Shown: positions 35,356 through 49,250 of the stretch, one piece after another | Layout: each line of letters begins with the position of its first letter | Position numbering within the stretch: position 1 is the stretch's first letter | Assembly: GCA_028826165.1 (NCBI GenBank) | Contig: JAPDFW010000103.1 | Location: 124,001-188,000 of the forward strand | Length of the DNA stretch: 64,000 bases | DNA from: Anaeramoeba ignava | Taxonomy: Eukaryota > Metamonada > Anaeramoebidae | Direction: 5' to 3' | The notes under the pieces: model-generated | Told to the model about the DNA's origin: nothing | What the model saw: only the letters and a program-made list of their open reading frames with translations | The model's database searches: none | Made by a program: the position numbers and the translations under genes

Positions 35356-37130
35356 ATGATAAATCTAAATCAAAATCAAAATCAAAATCAAAATATAAAT
35401 CAAAATCAAAATCAAAATCAAAATCTAAATCCAAATCAAAATCAAAATCAAAATCAAAATATAAATCAAAATCAAAATCAAAATCTAAATCCAAATCAAA
35501 ATATAAATCTAATTGAAAATCAAAATCAAAATCAAAATCAAAATCAAAATGAAAATCAAAATCAAAATATAAATCAAATTCAAAATATAAATCAAAATCA
35601 AAATCAAAATCTAAATCAAAATCAAAATCTAAATCCAAATCAAAATCAAAATATAAATCTAAATATAAATCAAAATCAAAATCAAAATCAAAATCAAAAT
35701 CAAAATATAAATCAAAATCAAAATCTAAATCCAAATCAAAATCAAAATCAAAATCAAAATCAAAATCAAAATCAAAATATAAATCAAAATCAAAATCAAA
35801 ATCAAAATCAAAATCAAAATATAAATCAAATTCAAAATATAAATCAAAATCAAAATCAAAATCAAATTCAAAATATAAATCTAAATCAAAATCAAATTCA
35901 AAATCAAAATCAAAATCAAAATCAAAATATAATTCAAAATCAAAATCAAAATATAAATCAAAATCAAAATATAAATCAAAATATAAATCAAAATATAAAT
36001 CAAAATCAAAATCAAAATATAATTCAAAATCAAAATCAAAATCAAAATATAATTCAAAATCAAAATCAAATTCAAAATATAAATCAAAATCAAAATCAAA
36101 ATATAAATCAAAATCAAAATATAAATCAAAATATAAATATAAATCAAAATCAAAATCTAAATCAAATTCAAAATCTAAATCAAAATCAAAATCAAAATAT
36201 AAATCAAATAGAAAACGAAAACCAAATACTTCTGCAATTTTGTTCAATTTTCTGCAAAGAAAAATTTCAAAACCTTTACAAACCTCAATATCCCAGTATA
36301 CAAAACCAAGAAATAGACATTTTTTCATCAGATCAAAGTTATATTAATATAGACGAAAACAATTCACAAGAAAAAGAATTCATGGAAAATAAAAAAAAAC
36401 AAGCAATAATGCTTTTGAATAAACACTTAAAACAAACAATGAAAGAAGAAAATAAAAAATCAAATGAAGAAATAAATAAATTAAATGAAGAACAAAAAAG
36501 ACTTCAAATTGAAAAACAAGAATGTCAAGAACAAATCCAAAAATTAAAAGAATTAAATAATGTTGAAGAACAGAAAATTTACATTCAAAAAGAAATCAAA
36601 CAAAAAAAAAGATTAATTCATCGTGAAAATTTAAACATCAATTCAATTAAACATAATATTTCCAAATTATCAAAAACAATGAATATTTTGGGTCAATCAA
36701 ATAAACTCAAATTGATTGATATTCAAAAATCCCAAATTGAAAAAAAACAAGCAGAATCCTCGTTGTTTTTATTTAATTCCCAACTTTCTAATCTTAAATT
36801 GCATTTAAATCAAAAAGAAAATCTTCTTTTCCTTTTTCATCCCATTTTAAACAAGAAAATCAATTGCAAAAAAATCTTCATTTAAAAATTCAACAAAGAA
36901 ATTCAATTGTTGATAACATTATCAAGAAAATGAAAAAAACAAAAAAAGAAACAAAATATTTGCAAAAATTCTTTGATTTCTTATCAAAAAAACAACTTGA
37001 TTATGATCTTCCTTCTGTTATCGAATATCTTGAATTAAAAACAAATCAGACCAAACTAAAAAGAAAATTGGATTATTGGAATAAAAAACTTTTTGTTTTT
37101 GAACAACTTTCTTCAAAATCCAAAAAATAA
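35356..37130 (+). CDS. Asn/Gln-rich (prion-like) coiled-coil protein, apparent frame break
   Basis: The first 290 or so residues are almost pure Asn/Gln with Ile, Leu and Pro interruptions (NQNQNI, LNPNQ), encoded by CAAAAT repeats. A short mixed segment with Cys and aromatic residues follows, then a long charged coiled coil (EEQKRLQIEKQECQEQIQKL). The first frame stops at 36883-36885 and the coiled coil continues in another frame (open 36798-37130, ..SSHFKQENQLQKNLHLKIQQ) to the stop at 37130. One base therefore appears missing near the T-run at 36827-36837. No enzyme motif is seen. It could be a structural or condensate-forming protein; the function is unknown. The mirror-image Phe/Asp-rich frame on the other strand is an artefact. 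Confidence 0.65.
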
Positions 37131-37133
37131 AAA

Positions 37134-37177
37134 TTTCATTTTTTTCATTTTTTTCATTTTTTTTCATTTTTTTTAAA
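37134..37177 (+). promoter_or_regulatory. T-rich element with four CA interruptions
   Basis: CATTTTTTTCATTTTTTT-type repeats end directly before the start codon at 37178. Spacing between CA dinucleotides is eight to ten bases. Confidence 0.5.
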
Positions 37178-40100
37178 ATGATAAATTCTTCTAAAGAATT
37201 AATGTTAATGATTTTTAATTTATCAAATCATCAATTTTCACCTGAAAAACTTGTTCAAACATTTAATAAGCTTAAATTAAACGAAAATTTAGATGAAAAT
37301 TTAAATATAAATGAAGTTTTAATTCAAGATGAATTTTTACGTTCTTCTTTTGTTAATTCAGTGATTAAAAACATGAAACAAAATTCAAATTCTTCAATTT
37401 TTATATTAGAATCACTTCATTTTTTCAATATAAAAAAAATTGGTTTGTTTATTATAATTATAATTAAATTTAAAATTTGTTTTTTAAATTTATTTTTTAT
37501 TTTTTTTTAGATTTACTTTTCTTACATTTTTCCAAGTTTGATCAAGTTAAAATAATATTCGATCTTTTAGAAATTCATTTAGAAAATTTAAAAATACAAA
37601 TTCAATGTTGGAAGTTTCTTAGAAATTGTATTAAAAAAGAAAACGGATAAAAAATTTTAACTTTTAATTTTTAAATTTTTAATTTTTAATTTTTAAAAAG
37701 TATACAGAATTTCAAAAAAAGACCAAAATAAATGGAAACTTTTAGAGCGAATTCGAGACAGTTCAAACAAAAAAATAATATTTTCTAGTTTGGAAAAATA
37801 TTGGGAAAAAAAAACACTTGCTTTTTTAATTCTCCATTTTTGTTATCATTTAGTTAAATTGGAATTTTCAAGTTTTTTTCGAGAACATTTTTTCAATTTA
37901 ATTGTGAGTGTTTTTGTCAAGCATAAAGAAAATGAAGAAGTTGAGGTTTTGTGTTTAAAATTTATAACTCGTTTGCTTTTGTTTTCAAGAAAAAAGAAAG
38001 AAAATGAAGAAAAAGAAAAAGAAAAAGAAAAAGAAAAAGAAACACGAAAAGCAAAAAATTTGAGATTGAAAAATAATTTAATAAAGCAAATTTTGCCTCA
38101 TATTTTGGGATTGATGACAAAATATTCTCATTCTTTACTATTCATTGAGACTGCAAATTATTCTTTGTCAATAATTTTTCAGGATTTTGAAGAAAGTGAA
38201 AGTGTGTCCAAAATAGAAGTTCTCAATTCAATATTTGGAACTTTTTTGACATTTCCCGGCAACGGAAAAATCCAAGAAAAAGCGCTTTTTGCAATTAATT
38301 CAGTTGTATCTGATCCATCCTGCAAAAACCACTATGATTTCCAGGAAAACGAGGGGATCAAATGTGTGCAAATTTGTTTGAAGAAGTTTCGTCGAGATGA
38401 AAACATCCAGATTGCAATCTGCAATGTGCTGTCTTCATTAGCAATCAACAAGAAAACGCAACTTCCAAATGAAATCCAAGGACAATTAGAGTTTGCGTTG
38501 CCAAAAACGATAAAGACAATGAGACTTTTCCCCAACAATCCAAGAGTGCAAGGTTTATGTTGTAGAACGCTGAGGAATCTTGTTGTGAACGATGGAGCAC
38601 GTTTTGAGAATATTGCCAAAAGAGGAGGCATTGGATTGATCAAAACAGCGATCCAAAAAAATTATCGTGATCTTCAATTACTTGATCCTGCTTTTGATTG
38701 TCTTTCCTATCTCGCAGAAAATCCCACTTGCTGCGAGCAGATCGTTAAGTTCGGTTTTGCCGATATCATAAATTGTGTGTTGGACTGGCAAAAAATGCAA
38801 AAACGACTTCAACGGCAAATGAACAAACAAATCCAAATCCAAATGCAAATTCAAGTGCAAAAAAAAAAGCAAGCAGAAGAAGTGGATCAAGAATTTGAGA
38901 ATATCCGACTTTTATTGAGAATGGCAGAGATCGGTGCAGAAATCAACCGCATAATTCCGCATCTAACAACTCATGCTTTTGAATCCAAAGAAGTTTTGCG
39001 GTTGATGATCTCTTTTGAGCATTTGGCACTTTTTTTGCTTCCTTCTTGTCCCGAAATCCGGCAACGTCTTTTATCGAATCAAAATCTTGCAAACGTAATG
39101 AAAGTCTTGAAGTGTTTCAACGAGAACATTAATGTTGTTATTGTTTGTTGTGGGGTTCTTACTGACTTGGCAAAAATGAAGAAAAAAGACTCGATTCAAA
39201 AGCAAATCATTCTTGATGCTGTGGATATTTTTTTGCGCGCAATGAGAAAGAATCCAGACGTGAAACAATTGCATCAGAAATGCCTACTTTTTTTTGCCAT
39301 TTCAACAAATCAAAATTCTGATGTTTGTTCTGAAATTGTGTCCCGAAAAGCAATTCCAACTTTCATCAGTTCAACTTTTCGATTTTATCGAGATTCAAAT
39401 TGTGCGAAATTTGGAGTGCAAACAATTCTAAATTTAGCAAATATTCAATTGGATTCACTTGTTGAGATTTCAAAACTTGGTGGACCGAATTTGATTGAGT
39501 TCATAATCAAGACACATCCAAATAACATGTATTTAAACAATGTAGACAAAACGATTTGGAAAACGATTCCAAAGCCCATTCAATCAAGAAGCGATCGGAT
39601 TGCAATGCATGAGCAGAACTCAATCATACAGAAACAAAGATTCCGAGTGAAAAAATCCAGGTTTGTTCTTGTTGAACAGCAATGGATGAATTTCCATGGC
39701 AGTTCAGTTGTTTTTAAAAATAAGGTTTTGCATTCAATTGAGTTTTGGAATCAAGGTTGGAGAGTTGCTAAAAGAAAATTTCCTAAAGTTCATGATCTTC
39801 CTGTTTTGGATTCCAGAGTTTTTACTCGCTATTCTGGATTTTTAATTAAGCGTGGATTGAAATTTCAAACTTGGAAAACTCGATGGTTTGTTTTAACTGA
39901 TGAAAGTTTTTCTTATTATAAGTCTAAGAATGTAAATTCAAATTCAATATAAAATTCAATTAAAATTCAATTCAAATTCAATTAAAATTCAATATAAAAT
40001 TCAATTAAAATTCAATTAAAATTAAAATTAAAATTCAATTAAAATTCAATTAAAATTTAAATCGGATAAAAAATTCAATTCAAATTCAATTCAAATTCAA

Positions 40101-43024
40101 TTAAAATTTAATTAAAATTCAATTAAAATTTAATTCAAATTCAATTAAAATTCAATTCAAATTTAATTCAAATTCAATTCAAATTTAATTCAAATTTAAT
40201 TCAAATTTAATTCAAATTTAATTCAAATTTAATTAAAATTCAATTAAAATTAAAATTCAAATTCAATTCAAATTCAATTAAAATTTAATTAAAATTCAAT
40301 TAAAATTCAATTCAAATTCCAATTCAAATTCCAATTCAAATTCAATTAAAATTCAATTAAAATTAAATTCAAATTCAATTAAAATTCAATTAAAATTCAA
40401 TTCAAATTCAATTAAAATTCAATTAAAATTCAATTCAAATTCAATTAAAATTCAATTAAAATTCAATTAAAATTAAATTCAAATTCAATTAAAATTCAAT
40501 TAAAATTCAATTAAAATTCAATATAAAATTTAAATAAAATTCAATTAAAATTCAATTAAAATTTAATTAAAATTCAATTAAAATTAAATTCAAATTCAAT
40601 TAAAATTCAATTAAAATTCAATTCAAATTCAATTAAAATTCAATTAAAATTCAATTCAAATTCAATTAAAATTCAATTCAAATTCAATTAAAATTTAATT
40701 AAAATTCAAATAAAATTCAATTCAAATTTAATTAAAATTAAAATCGGATAAAAAATTAAAATCGGATAAAAAATTAATATTCATTTCTTTTATATTTTCA
40801 TTTTCACTTTTTAAAGGAAATTTCTTGTATAAAAGAAATAAAACTTTCAGATATTATAAATATCAAAAAACTTGATAAAAATAATAAATATCACAAAGAT
40901 TATTGTTTTGAAATTATTACCAAATCAAGAATTCTTCCAATTCAAGCAGAAACAGAAGAAAAAATGGAAGGATGGATATCTATAATAACAGAAACATTAG
41001 AAATTCGAAGATTATTACAAAAAAACTTACCAATACTTAATGTAAAAAATAATATAAATTTAAATTAAAATTAAATTAAATTAAATTAAATTTTGTTTTT
41101 TTGAATTGAAAAATTTTTTTCCGATTTTTAAATAAATTAATTTTTTAATTAAAAAAAAAAGGATTGTTTAAACGGAAACTTTAGTTCACTTACAGAAACA
41201 ACAGAAATCAATTGTTTCATTGATAAAAACGGAGATAGTCTTCTTCACCATTTCATTCGCAATAGAAGAACTGATATTCTTACTGAAATTTCACCAGTTT
41301 ATGATGCTCAACTCAAAATTAGCAAAAAAAACTACTTATCATTATCTGCTTTGGAAATTGCTGTCTCTCTTTATCTAGAGGCTAATCGTCCTCAAGAAAA
41401 TATTTTGGACGCTTTTCTCGTCTCAATTAATGATAAATCAATCTTTAAAGACTCAGAAATATCAAAATGTCTCTCAAGATTCTGGAAATTCTGGAAAAAT
41501 CAATTAACTTCAAGTCTCATTGAAAAAAATGCAAAAAATCAAAACCAAGTCATTAATGATTTTGTTTTTAATTCTTTAGAAGAAAATGTTATTTTTGATA
41601 TTCAAAAAATCATTCCAGAAAATGCCCAACTATCATCAAAAACAATGTTCAATTATTTCATCTCAAAACAAAATTGGAATCTTTCCATATTTACATTGCA
41701 CCACTTAAAAAATATCAAAAAAGAAGATATAATCGAATCTCTGCAATATACTCAAGAATATTACTCAAATTTGATTGAAACCCTCATAACTGAAAATTTA
41801 TGGCAAATATATCAAATAACTTTCAATATTTTTGAATTATTACTTGATTGTCAACCAAAATCATTGAATTTGAAACCAAGTGTTTGGGCAAAAATATTCA
41901 GTTTAATATTCCAATCTCCAAACTATGCAGACGTTCTTTTCAAACTTATTTCGTTAGGAATCAATATCGATTCATTTCAAATAGAAAATTCCAAAATTAC
42001 ACCTTTTCAATTTTTAGTTTCCCGAAATGAAGTTGATATTGTGGAAAAAATTCTCAAGGAAAAACATGTAAATATTTCTTCTACAAAATTTACAGAAGAT
42101 GATATTCCAAGTATAATGCATTTTGTATGTCAAGAAATCACGAAAAATAATGTGGTTCAAAAATCTCAAATGGTTAAATTGCTCCTGGAATATGGAGCAG
42201 ATTGCAAAATAGTTGATAAACAATCCCGTAGTGCGCTGCATCACTGCATTTCAGGTAAATTTGGAGATGTTTTGATCAACGAGGAAATGAGTGAAAATGG
42301 ATTGGATATAAATATACCTGAAGATCGCTCAGAAATTCAACTTGAAATTCTTTTTGATCAACTTGAATCACATTCACTTGTTAATCAAACTGACAGTCAA
42401 GCACGTACCATTTTAATGTCAGCTTGTCAACATGGCGAGACAGAAATTGTTTCTCGACTCATTAAGACAAAGAATGTTCAATTAATGGATCGTGATTTGA
42501 ACGGTTGGATCGCTTTGCATTATTCAATTAAATTTGCAAAATTTGAAATTGTCAAATTTCTTCTTCAAATTGACAACAAAGATAATAGTCAAATTTTGGT
42601 ACAAACCAAGAATAACGCTACAGTATTTCATCTAGCAGTAATGGGTTCAATCGATCTAGACGCATCTTCAGAGATTTTTACTCTTTTGTATTCTTATTAT
42701 AAAAAAAATTTCGATAAAGATCCTGATTTGAACCAATTAACAGATCAAAAAAAAAATTCAGTGTTGCATCTTGCTTGTATAAACGGTCATAAAAACATTG
42801 TCTCTGAGATTTGCAAAATAAAAGATGTTGATCTTAATCTACAAAATTTCAAAGGGAAAACTCCTTTAATGTGTGCTTGTGAATCTTTAATTCCTTCAGT
42901 TGAAATTGTGAAAAATTTGATTTTAAATGGAGTTTCAAAAACATTGAAATGTAAAGAAGAAAAAACTGCATATGATTATGCAATTCAAAGTGGGAATACT
43001 TTATTTCTTGGTTTATTGAAATGA
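37178..43024 (+). CDS. ARM-repeat, PH and ankyrin multidomain protein
   Basis: Exons 37178-37442, 37511-37627, 37701-39931, 40817-41041 and 41162-43024; 1566 residues, phases consistent. Residues about 100-770 form armadillo/HEAT-like helices (ALFAINSVVSDPSCKNHYDF.., VQGLCCRTLRNLVVNDGARF). A PH domain is split by the third intron: YSGFLIKRGLKFQTWKTRWFVLTDESFSYYK before it, then FEIITKSRILPIQAETEEKMEGWISII after it. The C-terminal third carries ankyrin repeats (GDSLLHHFI, SRSALHHCISGKFGDV, GWIALHYSIKFAKFEIVKFLL, KTPLMCACES). It is probably a membrane-phosphoinositide-linked scaffold. Its ARM-ankyrin combination echoes paralog 2 at 3752-8809, but without microexon arrays. Its exons are GC-richer than those around them. 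Confidence 0.85.
39936..40780. repeat. Intronic satellite (AATTCAATTAAAATTC)n
   Basis: ATTCAATTAAA and ATTCAATTCAA units of 10-11 bp fill the intron inside the PH-domain coding region. AAATCGGATAAAAAATT interruptions occur near 40058 and 40740-40770. Confidence 0.95.
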
Positions 43025-43360
43025 AAGTGGAATTTTTTGATTTTTTTTTTTGAAGAATAAAAGAAATTCATTTTTTTTCTCTTTTTTTCTTTTTAATTAA
43101 AAAAATGTTTTTTTTTGTTTTTATTTTTTCTTTTTTTTTCTTTTTATTTAGATTACAAAGAAAGAAAAAAGAAAATGAAAAAAAGAAGAAAAAATTATTA
43201 AAAAAACAAATAAAAGAACTTTCAAAGAAAAAAAAAAAAGAAGAAGAAAGATTATTAATGTTATTTAAAATGAAAGAAAAAAAAGAAAAATAAAATTAAA
43301 ATTATAAAAAAAAAATAAGAAAAATTTTTTTTCATTTTTTTTCTTTTCGAATTTAATTAA
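43025..43360 (+). other. Spacer with a doubtful 62-codon open frame
   Basis: An ATG at 43105 opens a frame to 43293 with a Phe-rich start and a Lys/Glu-rich helix (KKKLLKKQIKELSKKKKKEEE). A TTTATTTAG just before the basic part looks like a splice acceptor, so this may be the second exon of a tiny gene. The composition is extreme and evidence of coding is weak. The T-rich CA element at 43325-43350 precedes the next gene. Confidence 0.3.
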
Positions 43361-46300
43361 ATGAGTGAACAAATTAAATTTGAATATCCTTTAACAAGAA
43401 GAGATGAAACAATTTCACGAGATTATCATGGAACAAAAGTTTTAGATCCTTATGATTGGTTAAGTGAAGATAATGATGAAAAAAATGAATGGATAAAAGC
43501 TCAAAATGATTTAACAAATAAATATCTTTCACTTGCAAAAGAAATTAAAGAAAAAGCAAATCAAAAGTAAATTATTTATAAAATTAAATATAAAATTATA
43601 TATAAAATTATTTATAAAATTATTTATAAAATTATTTATAAAATTATTTATAAAATTATTTATAAAATTAAATATAAAATTATTTATAAAATTATTTATA
43701 AAATTAATTATAAAATTAAATATAAAAATTATTAATAAAAAATTATTTATAAAAATATAAAATTATTTATAAATTATTTATATAAAAATTATTTTATAAA
43801 ATTATTTATAAAAAATAAAATTATAAAATTATTTATAAAATTTATTTATAAAATTATTTATAAAAATTATTTATATAAAATTATTTATAAAATTAAATAT
43901 AAAAATTTATAAAAATATATAAAAATTAATTTATATAAAAAATTATAAAATTATTTATAAAAAAATTATTTATAAAATTATTTTATAAAATTATTTATAA
44001 AAATTTTAAAAAATTTATAAAATTATTTATAAAAATTATTTATAAAATTATTTATAAAATTATTTATAAAAATTAAATTATAAAATAAAATTTATAAAAA
44101 TTATAAAATTATTTATAAAAATTAAAAATATAAAATTATTTTATAAAATTATTTATAAAAATTTTAAATATTTATAAAATTATTTTATAAAAATTATTTA
44201 TAAAATTATTTATAAAAAAATTTTATAAAATTATTTTAAAAATTAAAATTTATATAAAATTATTTATAAAAATTATTTATAAAAATTATATAAAATTATT
44301 TATAAAATTATTTATAAAATTATTTATAAAATTATTTAAAAAATTAATTTTATAAAAATTATTTATAAAATTATTTTATAAAATTATTTTTATAAAATTA
44401 TTTATAAAATTATTTATAAAAATTATTTTTATAAAATTATTTATAAAATTATTTATAAAATTATTTTATAAAATTATTTATAAAATTAAATATAAAATTA
44501 ATATAAAAATTAAAATATAAAAATTTTAAAAATTTATAAAATTATTTTTAAAATTATAAAATTATTTATAAAATTATTTATAAAATTATTTATAAAAAAA
44601 ATTATTTATAAAATTATTTATAAAATTATTTATAAAAATTATTTATAAAAATTTATTTATAAAATTATTTATAAAATTAAATTATAAAATTATTTATAAA
44701 ATTATTTATAAAATTATTATATAAAATTAATAAAATTATATAAAATTATTTATAAAATTAATTTATAAAATTATTTTAAAATTATTTTATTTATAAAATT
44801 ATTTAAAAAAAAATAAATAAAAATTTATAAAAATTAAAAATTTTATAAAATTATTTATAAAAATTATTATTTATAAAATTATTTATAAAATTAAATATAT
44901 TTATAAAATTATTTATAAAATTATTTTTATAAAATTATTTATAAAAATTATTTATTAATAAAAATTATTTATAAAATTATTTATAAAATTATTTATAAAA
45001 AATTATTTTATAAAATTATTTATAAAATTAATTTATAAAATTATTTATTAAAAATTAAAAATAAATTTTATAAAATTATTTATAAAATTATTTATAAAAT
45101 TTTATAAAATTAAATATATAAAATTATTTTATAAAAATTATTTATAAAATTATTTATATAAAATTATTTATAAAAAATTATTTATAAAATTATTTATATA
45201 AAAATTATTTTATAAAATTATTTATAAAATTATTTATAAAATTATTTTATAAAATTAATTTATAAAATTATTTATAAAATTATTTTATAAAATTATATAT
45301 ATAAAATTATTTATAAAATTATTAATAAATTATTTATAAAATTATTTATAAAATTATTTATTAAAATTATTTATAAAATTAAATATTAAAATTATTTTAT
45401 AAAATTAATTATAAAATTATTTTATAAAATTAAATTAAATATAAAATTTATTTATAAAATTAAATATAAAATTAAAATTATTTATAAAAATTATTTTTAT
45501 AAAATTATTTATAAAATTATTTATAAAATTATTTATAAAATTATTTATAAAATTATTTATTAAATTATTTATAAAATTATTTATAAAATTATTTATAAAA
45601 TTATTTATAAAATTATTTATAAAATTATTTATTAAATTATTTATAAAATTATTTATAAAATTAATTATAAAATTATTTAATTTTTAGAATTGAAGATAAT
45701 TTAAATTTCCCAAAGTATTCTGCACCATTTATTGTAGGAGATCGTTATTATTTTTATTATAATACTGGTTTACAAAATCAAACTCCTTTATATTATCAAA
45801 AAGCATTAGATGATGAACCAGTTTTATTTTTAGATCCAAATACATTTTCAGAAGATGGAACAACAAGTTTATCTGCAACTGGATTTTCAAGTAATATTTT
45901 TTTTAAAAACATGAAAAATTGAAAAATTGAAAAATTGAAAAATTGAAATAATTAAAATTATAAATGAAAAGAAAGTGGAAAATATTTTGCTTATGGAAGA
46001 AGTGAAAGTGGAAGTGATTGGCAAACAATTTATGTAATGGATGCAAAAGAAGGAAATCATTTAGAAGACAAAATTCAATTTGTGAAATTTTCAACGTATG
46101 ATTAATTTTTTTTTATCAAAAAAAAATAACACAAAATTATATCAATTAAATTTTCAAACAAATAGAATCACATGGACAATCGATGATAAAGGATTCTTTT
46201 ATTCACGCTATCCAAAATCAGAATCTAAAGATTTAGGAACTGAAACACAAGCAAATATTTATCACAGAGTATGATAAACTTAAAAAATTGATTTAAATTT

Positions 46301-48190
46301 TTTTAAAAAACTTTTTCTATATAAAAAACAAATAGTTATATTATCACAGAATTGGAACAAAACAAGAAGAAGATGAATTAATTTATGGAGATGATGAAAA
46401 TGAAAAACTTATGTTTTTTGCAGAAGTAACAGAAGATGGGAAATATTTGGTTTTATACGTATCACAAAGTACAGTTCACGTTAACAAATTGTATCTATTT
46501 GATCTTGATAAGATTGAAAAAGAAGAAAAAACTGGATTGTGGAAACCATTTAAATTGATTGATAATTTTGATGCAGAATATGATTACATTGACCATAACG
46601 GAACTTTGTTTTATTTCAAAACAAATAACAAAGCTGATAATAATAAGATCATCCAAATTGATATTGCAAATCCTGATCCTCAAAACTGGAAAGTAATTGT
46701 TGATGAAAAAGAAGATAGCGTTTTGGAATCTGCAAGAGTTGTTAATCAAGATTATTTGGTTTTGTGTTATCTTCACAACGTTGCTAATCAGGTTTATCTT
46801 TATAATTTCAAAGGAGAACTTCTTTCTGAAATTAAATTACCTGATCTTGGATCTGTTGCTGGTTTAGATACAAATAAAAAAGTAAAAAAGAAAAACTCAT
46901 TAACATGAAATTTTCAATCATTTCAATTTATTGAGAAAAAAAAATAATATTTTGAAATAATTTTATTAACAAAATAAAAAGGATTCGGAATTTTTCATCT
47001 ATTTCACATCCTTTTTAAATCCATCAACAATTCTTCACTATGATTTCAAAACACAAAGTACCAAAATATTCAAGCAAGTTAACATTAAAGGATTTGACAC
47101 AAACGAATTTGAGACCAAACAAGAATTTTATGAATCAAAAGATGGAACAAAAGTACCAATGTTCATAATCTCGAATAAAAACACAGAATTAAATGGAGAG
47201 AATCCATGTTGGTTATATGGATATGGAGGTTTCAATATTACAATCGGAATTAGTTTTTCTGTTTCAAGATTAGTTTTTATCAAGCATTTTGGAGGGATTT
47301 ATTGTATTGCAAATATTCGTGGAGGAGGAGAATTTGGTGAATCTTGGCATAAACAAGGAATGCTTGAAAAGAAGCAAAATGTGTTTGATGATTTTATTTC
47401 TGCTGGTGAATTTTTAGTTGATAAGAAATATACTAATCCATCAAAACTTATTATTAATGGAGGTTCTAATGGTGGACTTCTTGTTGCTGCTGTTACTAAT
47501 CAAAGACCAGATCTTTTTGGTTGTTGTGTTGCTGCTGTTGGTGTTCTTGACATGCTTCGTTTCCATGAATACACAATTGGTGCGCAATGGTGTGGAGAAT
47601 ATGGTATTTTTTTAATTAAAATTTATAAAATTTTTTCTTGACATGCTTCATTTCCATGAATATGATAACAATTTATTATTTTTTTATCATCAAAAATTTA
47701 TAATTTTTAATTTTAATATTTATAAAAAAATATCAAAATATATCATTTATATATTATTTCATGTTTTTAATTAATATTTATAATATTATTTCTTTAATTA
47801 ATATTTATCAAAATATATTATTTCATGTTTTTGGATAATTTATAATTTTTTTAATTAATATTTATAAAAATAGGATCTTCTGAAAATAAAAAGGATTTTG
47901 AATTTTTAATCAAGTATTCACCACTTCATAATGTTAAATCAGATATTCCTTATCCAGCAGTTTTACTTACAACAGCAGATCATGATGATAGAGTTTCACC
48001 AATTCATAGTTTTAAATTCATTTCAGAATTACAATTTAAATTAGCAAAAATTCAAAAGCAACCATTGATGATTAGAATTGATACAAAATCAGGTCATGGA
48101 AGAGGAAAGTCTTTAAAAATGAGAATTGAAGAAACTTCAGATATTTACGCTTTTGTTGCACAATGTTTAGGTCTTAAATGGAAGGATTAA
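43361..48190 (+). CDS. PREP: Prolyl oligopeptidase (S9A serine peptidase)
   Basis: Exons 43361-43566, 45688-45890, 45972-46095, 46166-46268, 46336-46881, 46982-47603 and 47874-48190; 706 residues, the usual family length, all phases matching. The N-terminus has [27 protein letters not shown] seven-bladed propeller segment follows ([30 protein letters not shown]). The catalytic domain has the nucleophile Ser at about 556 in GGSNGGLL, an oxyanion/structural motif [10 protein letters not shown], Asp in ADHDDRV (about 639) and His at about 676 in SGHGRGK. It cleaves short peptides after proline in the cytosol. The first intron is 2.1 kb of satellite, the longest here. Confidence 0.95.
43567..45680. 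repeat. 2.1-kb intronic satellite (AAAATTATTTAT)n
   Basis: 12-bp units ATAAAATTATTT with many length variants fill intron 1 of the prolyl oligopeptidase gene. Confidence 0.97.
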
Positions 48191-49165
48191 AATCAAAATT
48201 TCAGAAGAATGCAAATCTAAATTCAATTCCAAAATCAAATTCAATTTCTAAATCAATTTCTAAATTAATTTCCAAATCAATTTCAATTTCAATTTCAATT
48301 TCTAAATCAATTTCAATTTCAAAATCAACCAAATTTCCAAAATCAATTTCAAAATCAATTTTAATTTCCAAATCTATTTCAAAATCAATTTCAAAATCAA
48401 TTTCAATTTCTAAATCAATTTCAATTTCAATTTCAAAATCAATTTCAATTTCAATTTCAAAATCAATTTCAATTTCAATTTCAAAATCAATTTCAATTTC
48501 AATTTCAAAATCAATTTCAATTTCAATTTCAATTTCTAAATCAATTTAAATTTCAATTTCTAAATCAATTTCAATTTCCAAATCAATTTCAATTTCTAAA
48601 TCAATTTCAATTTCCAAATCAATTTCTATTTCAATTTCTAAATCAATTTCTAAATCAATTTCAAAATCAATTTAAATTTCAAAATCAATTTCAATTTCAA
48701 TTTCAAAATCAATTTCAATTTCTAAATCAATTTCAATTTCAATTTCAATTTCAATTTCAATTTCAAAATCAATTTCAAAATCAATTTCAATTTCAATTTC
48801 AATTTCAATTTCAATTTCAATTTCAAAATCAATTTCAATTTAAATTTCAAAATCAATTTCTAAATCAATTTCAATTTCAATTTTTTCAATTTCAATTTCA
48901 ATTTCAATTTCAATTTCAATTTCAATTTCAATTTCAATTTCAATTTCTAAATCAATTTCAATTTCAATTTCTAAATCAATTTCTAAATCAATTTAAATTT
49001 CAATTTCAAAATCAATTTCAAAATCAATTTCCAAATCAATTTCAATTTCAATTTCAAATTTAAATTTCTAAATCAATTTAAATTTAAATTTCTATTTCTA
49101 AATCAATTTCAATTTCAAAATCAATTTCTAAATCAATTTCAATTTCTAAATCAATTTCAATAAAA
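48191..49165. repeat. Intergenic satellite (AATTTCAATTTC/AAATCAATTTC)n
   Basis: About 970 bp of ATTTCA units interrupted by TAAATCA and AAAATCA, between the prolyl oligopeptidase stop and the next promoter. The Ser/Lys/Ile-rich open frame across its start is an artefact. Confidence 0.95.
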
Positions 49166-49250
49166 TTCTTCTTTTCAAAAATTTTTTTCATTTTTTATTT
49201 TCATTTTTTTCCTTTTCAAATTATAAAAAAATCCTTCAATTTTTTTAAGT

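Noticed and set aside
35300-36328. 342-codon Phe/Asp/Leu/Tyr-rich open frame on the minus strand
   Set aside because: It is the exact antisense of the CAAAAT repeat that encodes the Asn/Gln tract; no start context, no domain and no splice logic.
48178-48549. Ser/Lys/Ile-rich 123-codon frame
   Set aside because: Starts inside the last codons of prolyl oligopeptidase and continues in satellite.
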